Shown: one piece after another, positions 13,001-22,626 of the stretch
How positions within the stretch are numbered: the first letter of the stretch is position 1
Layout of the letters: each line of letters opens with the position of its first letter
Assembly: GCF_964355755.1 (NCBI RefSeq)
Contig: NC_092679.1
Location: forward strand, 17,474,932 to 17,538,931
Reading direction: 5' to 3'
DNA from: Antedon mediterranea
Lineage: Eukaryota; Echinodermata; Crinoidea; Comatulida; Antedonidae
Length of the DNA: 64,000 nt
Notes under the pieces: generated by a model
What the model was told of the DNA's origin: nothing
The model's database searches: none
Seen by the model: the letters and a program-made list of their open reading frames with translations, nothing else
Program-made: the position numbers and the translations under genes

Positions 13001-14241
13001 TGAAATTGTAAAGCATTCTTAACCCTCATAATGCTGTATTTATCTCCGATTTTTGGTTGATCAACAGTCACAAGTAACGCTGTGAATCCAGCCTTTTCTG
13101 CCCGTTTAATGAGAACCTCAAGTTGTGCTCGTGGCTTATAGAATTGCACCTGCATCCATCGAACACCACGAGGTGTCACGGCGGCTACGTCTTCTATTGT
13201 ACGTGTTGACACGCAACTTAGTGCCATCGCAGACCCAACAGATGCCGCAGCTATATTTTAAGATAAGAGTTATATGTACTTGGGAATCATGGAATACAAT
13301 CATTACCACAAATAGCTAAAACTAAAAAAAAACTGTATGCATTGACATTTAAAAATAGTATAGCATAGCAGCATTTTATTGACTTGATAGGGGCCTTGAT
13401 ACACTGTACAAAACATGTAAATACTGAATATTCAAATAACACATAATCTAGTATATTTTATCCTTTAAATGTTAAAATTGCTGACAGATTAACAATATTT
13501 TCAACTGGGTTTTCGTCGAAAATTTGCATCTGCCCGCTGCTACTTCTTCAATTGTGTGCAAGTCGAAAAAGAATTTAAAACAGATCATAAGGATGAGCGT
13601 CTACAGTATATAATAACAATTGGTTACAGAATTTATTGACCCAGATACTTAATTTTATTACCTCTAGCAGTTGCAACTTCACCTTCATTATAATCAGCCA
13701 TCCTGTGAAAAGCTGTTGGTGATAAGCAAACTGGCCAAGAGATACGCTCACCCAATATGGTCGTGTTCAAATCTATATTGGATACATCCCGCAGAATCTT
13801 TGGTCGCAATCGGTATCTGTATTGTATACAATTGAAATAAACAATTTTTTGTGGGTTTAAACAAAATATTTACTCGCCATTGGCCTTACTCGTCATTTAC
13901 CTACTCTACTACTAGCTAGGCCTAGGCCTTTACTAGCCTAGGCAAGAGAAGAGATAGGCTAGTTAGGCTCTATCTAGTATACTATATAGTATAGGCCTAG
14001 GCCAGGCCTAGCCTAATTTAGGCCTATCTAGCTAGGGCCTAGCTAGTAGGCCCTAGCTAGCTAGTAGGCTACTACGACCCCTACTACCTAGATTATACCT
14101 TTTGAATGCCTCTCGATTTTCTTTCAATGTAAACTGTTCGTTACAGCCATCTGAAAAATAACTAAATCTTGATGCTTCTAATATTTCACGGCTATCATTC
14201 TCAAAATCGTCTAAACACACATACTTATTTTTGTCAGCCAT
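10039..14241 (-). CDS. HAO1: 2-hydroxyacid oxidase (HAO/glycolate oxidase family), copy A
   Basis: FMN-dependent peroxisomal oxidase family: 2-hydroxyacid plus O2 gives 2-oxoacid plus H2O2. Exons on the minus strand: 14099-14241, 13662-13816, 12983-13250, 12558-12697, 12101-12192, 10874-11035, 10259-10328 and 10039-10112, giving 367 residues (family about 370). Family marks are [13 protein letters not shown], the FMN-site segment [20 protein letters not shown] (Asp163), LVLKGI (Lys231), [11 protein letters not shown] (His255, Arg258), [10 protein letters not shown] and [15 protein letters not shown]. Tyr28 matches the first substrate Tyr (spinach Tyr24). The second active-site Tyr (spinach Tyr129) is Gln135 in [10 protein letters not shown], and the loop Arg (spinach 164) is Lys170. 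The C-terminus CKL fits the PTS1 pattern. HAO1 versus HAO2 orthology is not resolved. An in-frame upstream ATG at 14331 exists, but an acceptor-like TTTATAG separates it from the chosen start. Confidence 0.9.
10462..10540 (-). mobile_element. tRNA-derived SINE head fragment
   Basis: On the minus strand CTCTGTGGTCAAATGGTTAT resembles box A and GGTTTCAAATCCT resembles box B. It lies in HAO-A intron 6; no full cloverleaf is possible. Confidence 0.4.
11160..11540 (+). mobile_element. tRNA-derived SINE
   Basis: TGGCCGAGTGGTTATAGAGC (box A of a Leu/Ser-type tRNA) and TTGTTCGAGACCGAC (box B) head a roughly 380-bp element. Its body holds CTTTAAAGAACCCAGTTC, reminiscent of a Deu-type domain. It lies in HAO-A intron 5 on the opposite strand to the gene. 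Confidence 0.6.
11949..12039 (-). pseudogene. Degenerate duplicate of HAO exon 5
   Basis: In HAO-A intron 5, immediately downstream of the real exon 5 (12101-12192), the minus strand again shows an acceptor followed by a recognisable exon-5 copy. It begins GTTACTAAGCCAGAAATGCA, against GTGACCAAGCAAAAAATGCA in the real exon, and runs about 90 nt to a conserved CTGGCAG. In the required phase the second codon is TAA, so it cannot code. Several positions resemble copy B exon 5 more than copy A. Confidence 0.7.
12843..12964. mobile_element. Hairpin MITE, truncated (copy 4)
   Basis: Contains two AAATATGGTAGTGATAT units and the right terminus. It lies 18 bases past the HAO-A exon 3 donor. Confidence 0.85.
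13905..14090. repeat. CTAG/AGGCCTA-rich low-complexity stretch
   Basis: The stretch is dominated by CTAG and TAGGCCTA-type words in HAO-A intron 1, immediately downstream of its first exon. It is distinct in composition from its flanks. Confidence 0.8.
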
Positions 14242-15166
14242 TCTTTTGTCTATAAACAAATACACATGGTGACCCTTGACATGGTACCCTGGATATAATA
14301 AACCAGAGATTCTCGATCTGGTATTGGGCACCTTGCACCGTCCAGCCTATCATGTTTCTGAACCCCAATGGAATTTAAAGTATTTTACTTTTGGATACTG
14401 TATCCTTTTAACTCGAGTCTTGTGTACCGATTGTTTATAATTGTATATTGTGACTAATAAAGTAAAGCAATACCAATCTGAATCTCCCCAGCCTCACCTC
14501 AATTATTATTAGATACAAAATGTTTTTTCTTTATAATAGTTTATGGTGTAAAAAACATTCGATATACCACAATTTGAAAATTAGCAATTATGACTATTAA
14601 GAATGTTTTAAATAGTTTAATTCCCAACAATGGATCGATAGAAGCTATCCCTCCCATATTTGGTAATATTATTAACCATTGGAAGTTAGGTTTCTGTTTC
14701 TTCATGTTTTAATCCACTTCATTGTAATATCATCTGTTTTTCATTTCAACTGAATTAACATGTTTATTAAAACTTTAAAATCAGAGAATATTATATCTAG
14801 GCCTATAGGCCTAGTTAAAGATGTATTGTCCCCATTAAAAAAATGTTTTTGTTGAATACGCTATTTTCATGTCATGACAGTTATCCACTTTGTCGAAAAA
14901 ACATTTATTTACATGAAAAAACTGTAATTTAAAGCTGAAAATATTCAAATTGTGGTTTTGGTTGAATTTAACCATTTATTTGTCATTTTATAACTAAAAA
15001 CATTTTCCCCCGTTTTTTTTTTCTACGGAAGTGATTAACTTTATACCCTTACAATGTTTACACTGACTACTTAGCACCAACCAAGCATCCGATAATATAA
15101 TATCATCCCGTCAAATTTAACTAATTTTAAATTTAATATATTTCAACAAGCGATACGTGATCGGTA
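14242..15166. other. Intergenic spacer between HAO-A and HAO-B
   Basis: It holds the HAO-A 5' region (about 14242-14400), where an acceptor-like TTTATAG just upstream of the ATG hints at a leader exon, and a repeat fragment from about 14815 beginning TTAAAGATGTATTGTCCC. The rest is AT-rich with no recognisable gene. Confidence 0.5.
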
Positions 15167-18100
15167 TTATAACACTGTTGGCTGCCTGTAGTAATCTTCA
15201 TGTACCACCATAGACGGTTCTATTTCGTTGACATTTCTACATCCTAAAAAATAAATTGTATATGTTTCAAGTTTATTGTTTCACACAATACAATACAATA
15301 TGAACAGAAACATAAATTAATAAATAAAATTGTGTGAGGAGGAGGACGCATTAAGCCAAGGCTTTAAGTTTGGTCCTCCAGATATATTTAAGTAAGTAAT
15401 ATATTTAATTATTCAATTTAAGTGAGAGAACAAAAAACACTTCTTTCTTTCAAATTCTTTCTGTCAAATTGACAAATAAAATTAAGCAAAAAGGCACAAA
15501 AAAGAGAAAAAAAAAACAGTCTTAAGGAAATTGTGAATTACTAATGTTCTAAATAGTTTGAAATAAGTGTTTGTATTTCGTTTTAAATGTATTTATGATG
15601 GTTATTGCTTTTAGATTGAGCGGTAAGTTGTTCCATATATACGGTCCATTGTAAATAAAAGATGTTCTTCTAAGTAATATGGTATGGTTTTCGTATATTA
15701 GATTTTTTGCAGTTGAAGATCTGGTGTTATTCTATTAAAGTCAGATTCAGTTAGTTAAATGCACTTACAGTTTTTTTTTACGGTTTATTTGTCCAACGTT
15801 GTATTAGTGTAGCATGTATTATTTATATATTTAGACGGAGCAAACTATCCACGTCTGTTCACTCACTTAGCATTGTCTCGTGTGTTAATGTGATATAATA
15901 GTTCTATTGTTATATAGTGAAGTTAAGTTAATTGTTAGACTGTTTTGTAATTGAATAAGATTACCCATTAAAGCCATCGTGTTCTCCACCTCAGCATTTA
16001 AAATTTCAAGCACTTGTTTGGCGCCTTCATATCCCTTAAAGATTAAATTTAAAGACTTAAAAGAAAGATAACTATGTTACATGTATTAAAACATGGCTTG
16101 CGATCCTCAGACGGCACCCCCGAAGTTTAATGTATTTTTTGGAAATAGTTCACGTTGTTTCCCATACCTTACACGTCAAGCCCCATATGATTGGTCTACC
16201 AATAAAAACAGCTGTCGCTCCACGGGCCAATGCCTTGAAAACATCAGTTCCATGTCTGACACCACCATCCATGTAAACCTCAACACCAGAACCTGCAACA
16301 GCAGCAACAACCTCTGGTAGGGCATCAATCTAGAAAAGTAAAATGTTGGCGCACTTTAGGATGAAGAGATGTAATATAATATTTATGACAGGGAATGACG
16401 CGTCTGATTTTTGTTGTTGTTGCATACATACAGTTGCTGGCAGATAATCCAGTTGTCGTCCGCCGTGATTGGATACCAATATGGCATCAGCTCCATATTC
16501 AACTGCAATTTTTGCTTGGTCACCTACAAAGTTAATAATAATGAGACATGACATAAGCAAACCACGTAGAGACTAGTGAGGTTATAATTAATTTAATAAT
16601 GTAAGTTCGTGGGTAAAAAAGAGGCAAAAGTTAATTTTTTTAAATTTATTTATTAAATTTTCTGCCATATACAATACAAAGAAGACAAAACAAATACAAA
16701 AGGCAAGGAAAGACCAAACAGGTGTTAAACACCTATGCTAGTTGGTCAACCCAGAACAGAGCACAGAAATAAACCCCAACAAAATATTACATTCTACAAT
16801 TAAAGCATCTAGGCCTACAAGAAAGCGACTACTCACATTTTCAATATCAAAATTATTAAAAAAATAAATATTGAGATAATTTATAATTTGGTTAATAAGT
16901 TCGAGGCATATTCCTGAAAGTGTTTACTGAAAGTCTTGTTCGTTGAAAATAGTATGAGAAACATCGAACAATGCTCGCCTGCCATGCGCATGTAATGACT
17001 GTCCCCACAATCATAATGGCGACACTCTCCCCATATTTCGAGACATCAAGTGAACGCTTAAAATGTAATTGAGAGGTCTTCCCTGCTATCTGTTACATTT
17101 ATTGTATTGTTGAAAAAGATGTGAATTTTATTAATAAAATAAACAAATAATAATAACTCAATTAAAAAAAATTCTCACCAGTAATTATTCCTTTAAGAAC
17201 CAATGGTAATTTTGTGAAAGATTTCAGCCATTTGACATCTTGCCAAGTTGCTGAGTTGTCAATATTGGTACTGCTTATATTAACTGGCCTGAAAATAATA
17301 TATCCACATACTTGAAAAGAAGTTTATGACATTTGAGATTGGGTTCTTTTTGAGATTCTTTTGCAATCTCAAGAGGGAGGCGAGGGATTCTTTTCGAAAT
17401 GATTGTGTTAAACGTTCAACCTGAATGGTTTTTTTTCTTAAAGATGTATTGTACCTTGAAACACAACAAATGTCGAATTAATTCGAGCCAAAAACAACCC
17501 ATTTACGTATTAACAAGTAAATTAATATGATTACATTTCATCTGGAAAATCGTCACGAGCGAATTGAAATTAAACAAAGATTTCAAACCATGAGTATGCA
17601 TTATGCATGATGCTAATTAGGATTGTTTACCCGTCGCGGTTGAGAAGATGTTTTCACACAGATCGCGAGGAAGTTTTATCATTATGCATACAGAGTAGCC
17701 AAACAAGCGCGTTGCATTATGAGATATGTTTTGATCAAAAACTTTGACTGGAAGTCAAAGTTTTTTTTTTGAACAAAAAAACTTCTGTATCTCAGTTAAA
17801 TTTTGTTTTTTTCGACAATTTTTTGGTGAAAGTTAATAACTATTATGATAATTGAATTGAACCCACTTTTTTTTCGAAATATTAAAAAAATATTTTTTTT
17901 TAATTAGTCAAAGGGACAATGCATCTTTAATTTTGAAATTACGTGACGAAAATTTGTGTACTACTAACTTTGCATGAGCCGTGAATAATGGTGTTTTGCC
18001 ATCTTCCAAAGTTCTTTGTTTCTGTTTACAAACTGGTTGATCAATCGTTACAACTAACGCCGTGTATTTCGACTTTTCTGCCCGTTCAATGAGATTCTCC

Positions 18101-20932
18101 AGTTGTTTTCGAGGCTTATAGAACTGCACCTGCATCCATCGAACACCATGAGGTTTGACAGCGGCTACCTCTTCTATCGTACGTGTTGATACACAACTTA
18201 GCGTCATCGCAGACCCAATAGAAGCCGCAGCTACAAAACAAGTAAAGCTTGTTCTACGAATGGTGGAATAACACTGGACATGTTTTACCGCCATTACTTC
18301 TGTTAACGTTTGTTCAATGTTATTTTTGAAGGATGTATCGTACCTAATCCAGTAGAGTCTTAATATCTTAATATAAATTTTTTTTTTAATCTTAATTCGA
18401 AACAAACATAATCTGGAATTGAATTCATTTCCCTTTAAGTGTTGTTATTATTGGTCTTATGTTTATATGAACACATTAACATATGAGCCGGGTTTTTACG
18501 GGTATCATTATGTTTGATTACATACAGGGCGCGCCTTTTAGTAAAGAACATCTCGAGGAGTCTGAATGAAAATGATATCATACAATATTAAACAACAGTT
18601 AAACGAATAATTATAAAATAACTTAATTTATTAAAATATACTTACCTATAACTAAAAATGGAATAATCTCAAGCGCAAAATGGATAGAGGGCGGAACTAC
18701 ATAATATAAATCTATGGACAAAATGTCCTAAACTAAAATGGTACAAAGATCATTTTTTTTCCTGTGTAAACTTGTCTACACGGTTAAACGTCACGTTATC
18801 ATCCCAAATTTTTAACAAAGCACTGGTTGATTTTCCTGAAAATCGATGACGTCTATCTATCTAAATTTTTTCGCGTAATTTTACGTATTGTACCGGTATC
18901 TCATCCAAGGTCGAGCTCGCATTTGGCAAACTTTTCTTGAGGGGCCGCACACGATAGGCTAGATCACTTTCCTGAATTTAATAATAAAGACTAAAAAAGG
19001 CAAAAAATAGCAATTTAACCGTAATTTTCTAAAGCGTGATTCCCACTAGCGACGTAACGCAACGCAACGACGTATTGACGCAAAGTGCTGTATTGCGTAA
19101 TCACAAGTGGGAACCGACGACACAACAATACTGCTAACATTGCAGGTTTGATTTCACGCAGGCGGGGCAAACACAATTGTTGGAAGAGCATTTTCTTACG
19201 TTGCGTAGGCCGCATTGCGTCGGTAGTGGGAACCAATCGTGCATGGTGGGCATGTTTCGCGAGTTGTTACGTCACGTAACTACTCAACCTCCTCTGTAGT
19301 GTACCACCCCCATGGCCATATCTACAAATACCATGCCAGACCGCCAAATTAAAACAGTGTTTAGTCTTGGCAGCCGGCCAACCAAATTACTTAAACCTAT
19401 CCTTTTCGTACATCACGGCTAGTTCAGTAGTGAGAAAAACGCCGTGGCAATTGATATCAATGCTTAGTACATTCGAGTTCGACTCCGCGAAATGTGTAAA
19501 AAAAAAATCAAAACTAGACCATAATTTAATCATAAAAGTAGGAAAAAAAATAACAAAGTTCCCACAACAAAATAGCAAAATATCAAAAACCATTGAAATA
19601 AAAAAAATGTAAATTAATAAAAATAAACACACACAAAACGGATCCACATATTACGGAAAATGTGTATAGGCCGTGTTTTTTCATTTTATTGATTATTGAT
19701 CTAATTAACAAACAAAATATCAAATAATAGGCCTACACCCATGATGTTTCCGCGCACCGCATCATCTAATTTCGACTACCACCAAAATGTGTATTTTTGT
19801 GTGTTTATTATAAGTCCGTAAGCAGCTGTAGTTTTATTATTCCAATACTGCATATCTTATTTCTATGAATTACCAATTCACATTAATTGAAATATTTAGA
19901 ACTCCTTATCCTGATTGACAGACTGCAACGTGTATGTCTCTCTCATGCACGTCGTAACTTTCTGATGCGCACCCTAGATTAATATTCACACGGCACCATT
20001 TTTCTTTAGCGTCTTTTATATTCGTCAAGTCCCATATCCAGTATTCATTTTTTAGCTTACTTTATAACTAAATCAATGACCGTAAATAATTTCAAATTTC
20101 ATTTTTGACAATTTTGTCTTTTTTTGTAATAATTTGTCAGAGTACTTTTATCAGGGAAGAGTGTGCTTTTATACATACTCATCCCAAGTGAACTAGTATA
20201 ACCACATATTACGGCAGAAATAACCTTGCGTAGCACGGATTACTCTTAGACTAAATTTGATTTTACCTCTAGCAGTTGCAACTTCACCTTCTTCAAAATG
20301 AGCCAGTCTGTGAACAGCCGTTGGCGCTAAACAAACTGGCCAAGAGATACGCTCACCCAATATGGTCGTGCTCAAATCTATATTGGATACATCCCGAAGA
20401 ACCTTTGGTCGCAAACGATACCTGTACAAATGTAATACATTTTATATATGAATAGATATTATTTTTAGAAGAATGTTCTAAAAGCTCTGTCTTCACTATC
20501 AAACCTTCATTATCAAACTGGTTTGAAAAAAGTGTGATGTGCCCAAATATAGTGATATATATGACAGCATCGTGTCTATATATTATGGGCACATCACATT
20601 TTTTTGTCACATACAGTTTGATAGTGTAGTCAGAGCTTAATTATTCTCACATCGTACCAGGGATTCATTGAGTTTTTTTCCCGCCCATGAATTATTTTTG
20701 CTCTCCAGTCTACCATATCAACTTAACTACCTTACCTACTTTCTTTCCCATAATAAGCAAATTACTTCTGCCATACACACCTTTTAAACGCCTCTCTGTT
20801 TTCCTTCAATGTAAACTGTTCGTCACAGCCCTCTGCAAAATAGCTCCATGACGAACTTTGTAACCGTTTATTTGCAACTTTTCTGAAATCTTCTAAACAA
20901 ACATAATCTTTTTTTTCGCGAATTGAATGCAT
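15167..20932 (-). CDS. HAO1: 2-hydroxyacid oxidase (HAO family), copy B, atypical C-terminus
   Basis: Paralogue of copy A with the same eight-exon structure: 20781-20932, 20267-20421, 17969-18230, 17179-17288, 16432-16523, 16168-16329, 15965-16034 and 15167-15243, giving 359 residues. It conserves Tyr31, Asp166 (TIDQP), Lys222 (LVLKGI), His246 and Arg249 ([10 protein letters not shown]) and the phosphate-site GRPIIWGL. Like copy A it has Gln (residue 138) for the active-site Tyr. The loop after Asp166 differs ([13 protein letters not shown]), and exon 4 is 30 nt shorter. The C-terminus is YYRQPTVL, so the PTS1-like CKL of copy A is absent. Intron 2 is unusually long and contains a second, decayed exon 1 with leader (18395-18720), so exons 1-2 and exons 3-8 may derive from different copies. 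All frames are open, but function may differ from copy A. Confidence 0.85.
15250..15725 (-). mobile_element. LINE 3' fragment (C-terminus of ORF2 plus 3'UTR)
   Basis: The minus strand encodes [20 protein letters not shown] followed by [17 protein letters not shown] and a stop at 15549-15551. This is the typical C-terminal tail of non-LTR retrotransposon polymerases (GPxIWNNLP...FK). A 3'UTR ending in AATAAACTTGAAAC follows down to about 15260. It is a 5'-truncated copy in HAO-B intron 7. Confidence 0.7.
17438..17930. mobile_element. TIR element TTAAAGATGYATTGT
   Basis: The left end TTAAAGATGTATTGTACC (17438) and the right end GGGACAATGCATCTTTAA (to 17930) are inverted repeats. The interior has a palindromic TTTGACTGGAAGTCAAA. 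No coding frame. A related left end occurs at 14815. It is in HAO-B intron 3. Confidence 0.6.
18395..18720 (-). pseudogene. Decayed HAO exon 1 plus leader/promoter duplicate
   Basis: Inside HAO-B intron 2 this stretch parallels 20905-21300. It keeps the same order of landmarks: an exon-1-like start MNSIPDYVC (live copy [12 protein letters not shown]), a shared AGTGTTGTTATTATTGG-like upstream block, an ACGGGTATCATTA block, and a leader exon with donor ending TTATAG|GTAAG (exon side starts 18646). The exon-1 frame runs into a stop after about 20 codons. This is a remnant of a third tandem copy. Confidence 0.7.
19031..19240. mobile_element. MITE with TTCCCACTA terminal repeats (second copy)
   Basis: The left end GCGTGATTCCCACTAGCGAC and the right end TAGTGGGAACCAATCGTGC resemble the termini at 35777-35957. 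The interior carries CGTAACGCAACGCAAC. It lies inside HAO-B intron 2. Confidence 0.7.
20481..20640. mobile_element. Hairpin MITE, full length (copy 5)
   Basis: Termini AAGCTCTGTCTTCACTATCA and GATAGTGTAGTCAGAGCTTA. In HAO-B intron 1. Confidence 0.9.
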
Positions 20933-21320
20933 TGTCCCTTTAAAATGGTGTTATTATTGGACTTACGTATGTCCATGAACCTATAGATGTGCTGTGGTTT
21001 TAACGGGTATCATTAATATGATAATGTTTGATTTTAGACATTATAGTAGGCCCGCCTACTAGTAAAGTACATAGTCGAGAAGTCTGAAAGAAAATTACAT
21101 CATACAACTTAAGCAACAATTAAAAGAATAATTTTCATTTGTAAAAAAAGACAATTTATTAAATAATTTGATGAATAAAAATAGTATCACATTTCTTTCG
21201 GTACAAGTTTGTTTGAGCGATAATTTAAGAAAGAGCTTACCTATAACTAAAAATGGAATAATCTCAAGCGCAAAATGGAAAGAGGGCGGAAATACTGAAA
21301 TAAATATATCGCGGAATATA
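20933..21320 (-). promoter_or_regulatory. HAO-B leader exon and promoter region
   Basis: A leader exon (3' boundary 21241, donor GTAAGC) could splice to the acceptor-like TTTTAAAG just before the ATG at 20932. The segment CTATAACTAAAAATGGAATA is shared with the remnant at about 18646, which argues that this block is the conserved promoter/leader. The transcription start is not determined. Confidence 0.5.
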
Positions 21321-22199
21321 AACTAAAACTAAACATGACGTTCAATAATGAGTTATGTCCATCCATGCATACAACATCTTGTGAACTCCTGATCGCCCCT
21401 CAGATACAATTAACAAATCGCAAAAGGTTACGTAATGGTTTCTAAATTAAAAAAACTTTATAGTTATTTTTTAGACCATTAGAACACATCATTTTTTGTA
21501 ATATTTGTACACTTGAATGTAAAAGCATATAATATAATTATCCTAACTTCTCATTCATCGTCATAACCGTCGTCATCGTCATCGTCATGATCATCATCAT
21601 CACCACTATCATCATCATAACCGTCGTCATCATCATCATCATCATCACCATCATCATCATCGTCATAAATCATCATCATCATCATCATTATCATCATCAT
21701 CATCATCATCATCGTCGTCATAAATCATCATCATCATCACCATCATTATCATCATCATCGTTACAGGGAAACCCACGAGTTTTGTACGCGCGCGTCAACT
21801 TTGTGTCTGAGAATTATAATTCATAATATTCCGGTACTAAATAAAGGAATGTGAAACTAACTAGTGATCAACGTACTGTAGGCCAATCAACAAACACGTA
21901 ATGCGGCATACATGTGATTATGGGTGTTTGTCGAAATCAACATGCAAATATGTACGTATGACCTTAATAATTACTGATGAATCGATGAGAATTTTACGCG
22001 TTTACACCTACATACAATCAAGCAATTAAAACAATAAATAAATTGTTTACACCCAAAACGCATGAATCAAAATATTCTGATAAATCTAACAACCGAATGA
22101 CTGCATGTTTTTGTGTCGATAAGTTAGAATATTGTATTTAGATAAATCGTCTGCCTGCTTAATCTTTTAACCACCTGTGTTGTTCACGCCTCCAATGCT
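21321..22199. other. Intergenic, divergent space between HAO-B and EML
   Basis: HAO-B points left and EML points right, so this interval carries 5' sequence for both. A CAT/ATC-type microsatellite fills about 21556-21763; its translation is a low-complexity His/Ile string, not a gene. No other feature was recognised. Confidence 0.6.
21556..21763. repeat. (CAT)n microsatellite
   Basis: About 200 bases of near-perfect TCA/ATC trinucleotide repeats with interspersed CGTCGT and CACCAT variants. A smaller related tract occurs near 23526-23552. Confidence 0.9.
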
Positions 22200-22626
22200 A
22201 TGTTTGATCAAGAGGCGGAATACACAGACGACGACCACAGTGCTCTAAGCATGGCTAGTACGTTTACGTTCTTTTCAAAGTCTGTGGACAATTCCACTAC
22301 TGACGCGCCGCCGAAAACCGAGCCGCCAAAAACAGATAATGACCACGTTGAGGATGACGACGAAGCGGGACCATTTCAAAAATTAGCCGCCAGGTTGTTT
22401 TCTAGGAGTAGAACTAAATCACAAGAGGAACCAGTTCCACCACCTCCCGTTCAAGATGAGCTCAGTGTCGACCGTGAATCCTCGGCTTATGATAGCTCAC
22501 CCGAACCACCTGTGTTCGATAGCGATCAAATCGGGACGGACAAACCTGCAGGAATACTTTTAAATGGATTAGCTTCTAAATCAAAGAAAACTTCTACTAT
22601 AAAGTGGAAAAATCCAGATGGCACAG
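22200..22626 (+). CDS. EML: EML alternative first exon 1a (142 codons)
   Basis: The exon opens with ATG (MFDQEAEYTDDDHSALSMAS) and stays open for 427 nt to a CACAG|GTATTT donor in phase 1, matching the acceptor phase of the coiled-coil exon at 33339. The peptide is acidic and Pro/Ser-rich with no domain I recognise; a basic GLASKSKKTSTIKWKNPDG lies near its end. It could belong to a different gene, but no other compatible acceptor was found and phase and strand fit EML. Confidence 0.6.

Noticed and set aside
12843-13227. HAO-A exon 3 frame extending into a [15 protein letters not shown]-like tail
   Set aside because: The tail is translation of a MITE beyond the exon 3 donor at 12982. The same peptide-like string appears at other MITE copies (about 6050, 50700, 51950, 62370).
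16093-16320. 75-codon plus-strand open frame
   Set aside because: Antisense of HAO-B exon 6; no independent similarity.
21587-21826. 79-codon His/Ile-rich frame
   Set aside because: Translation of the CAT microsatellite only.
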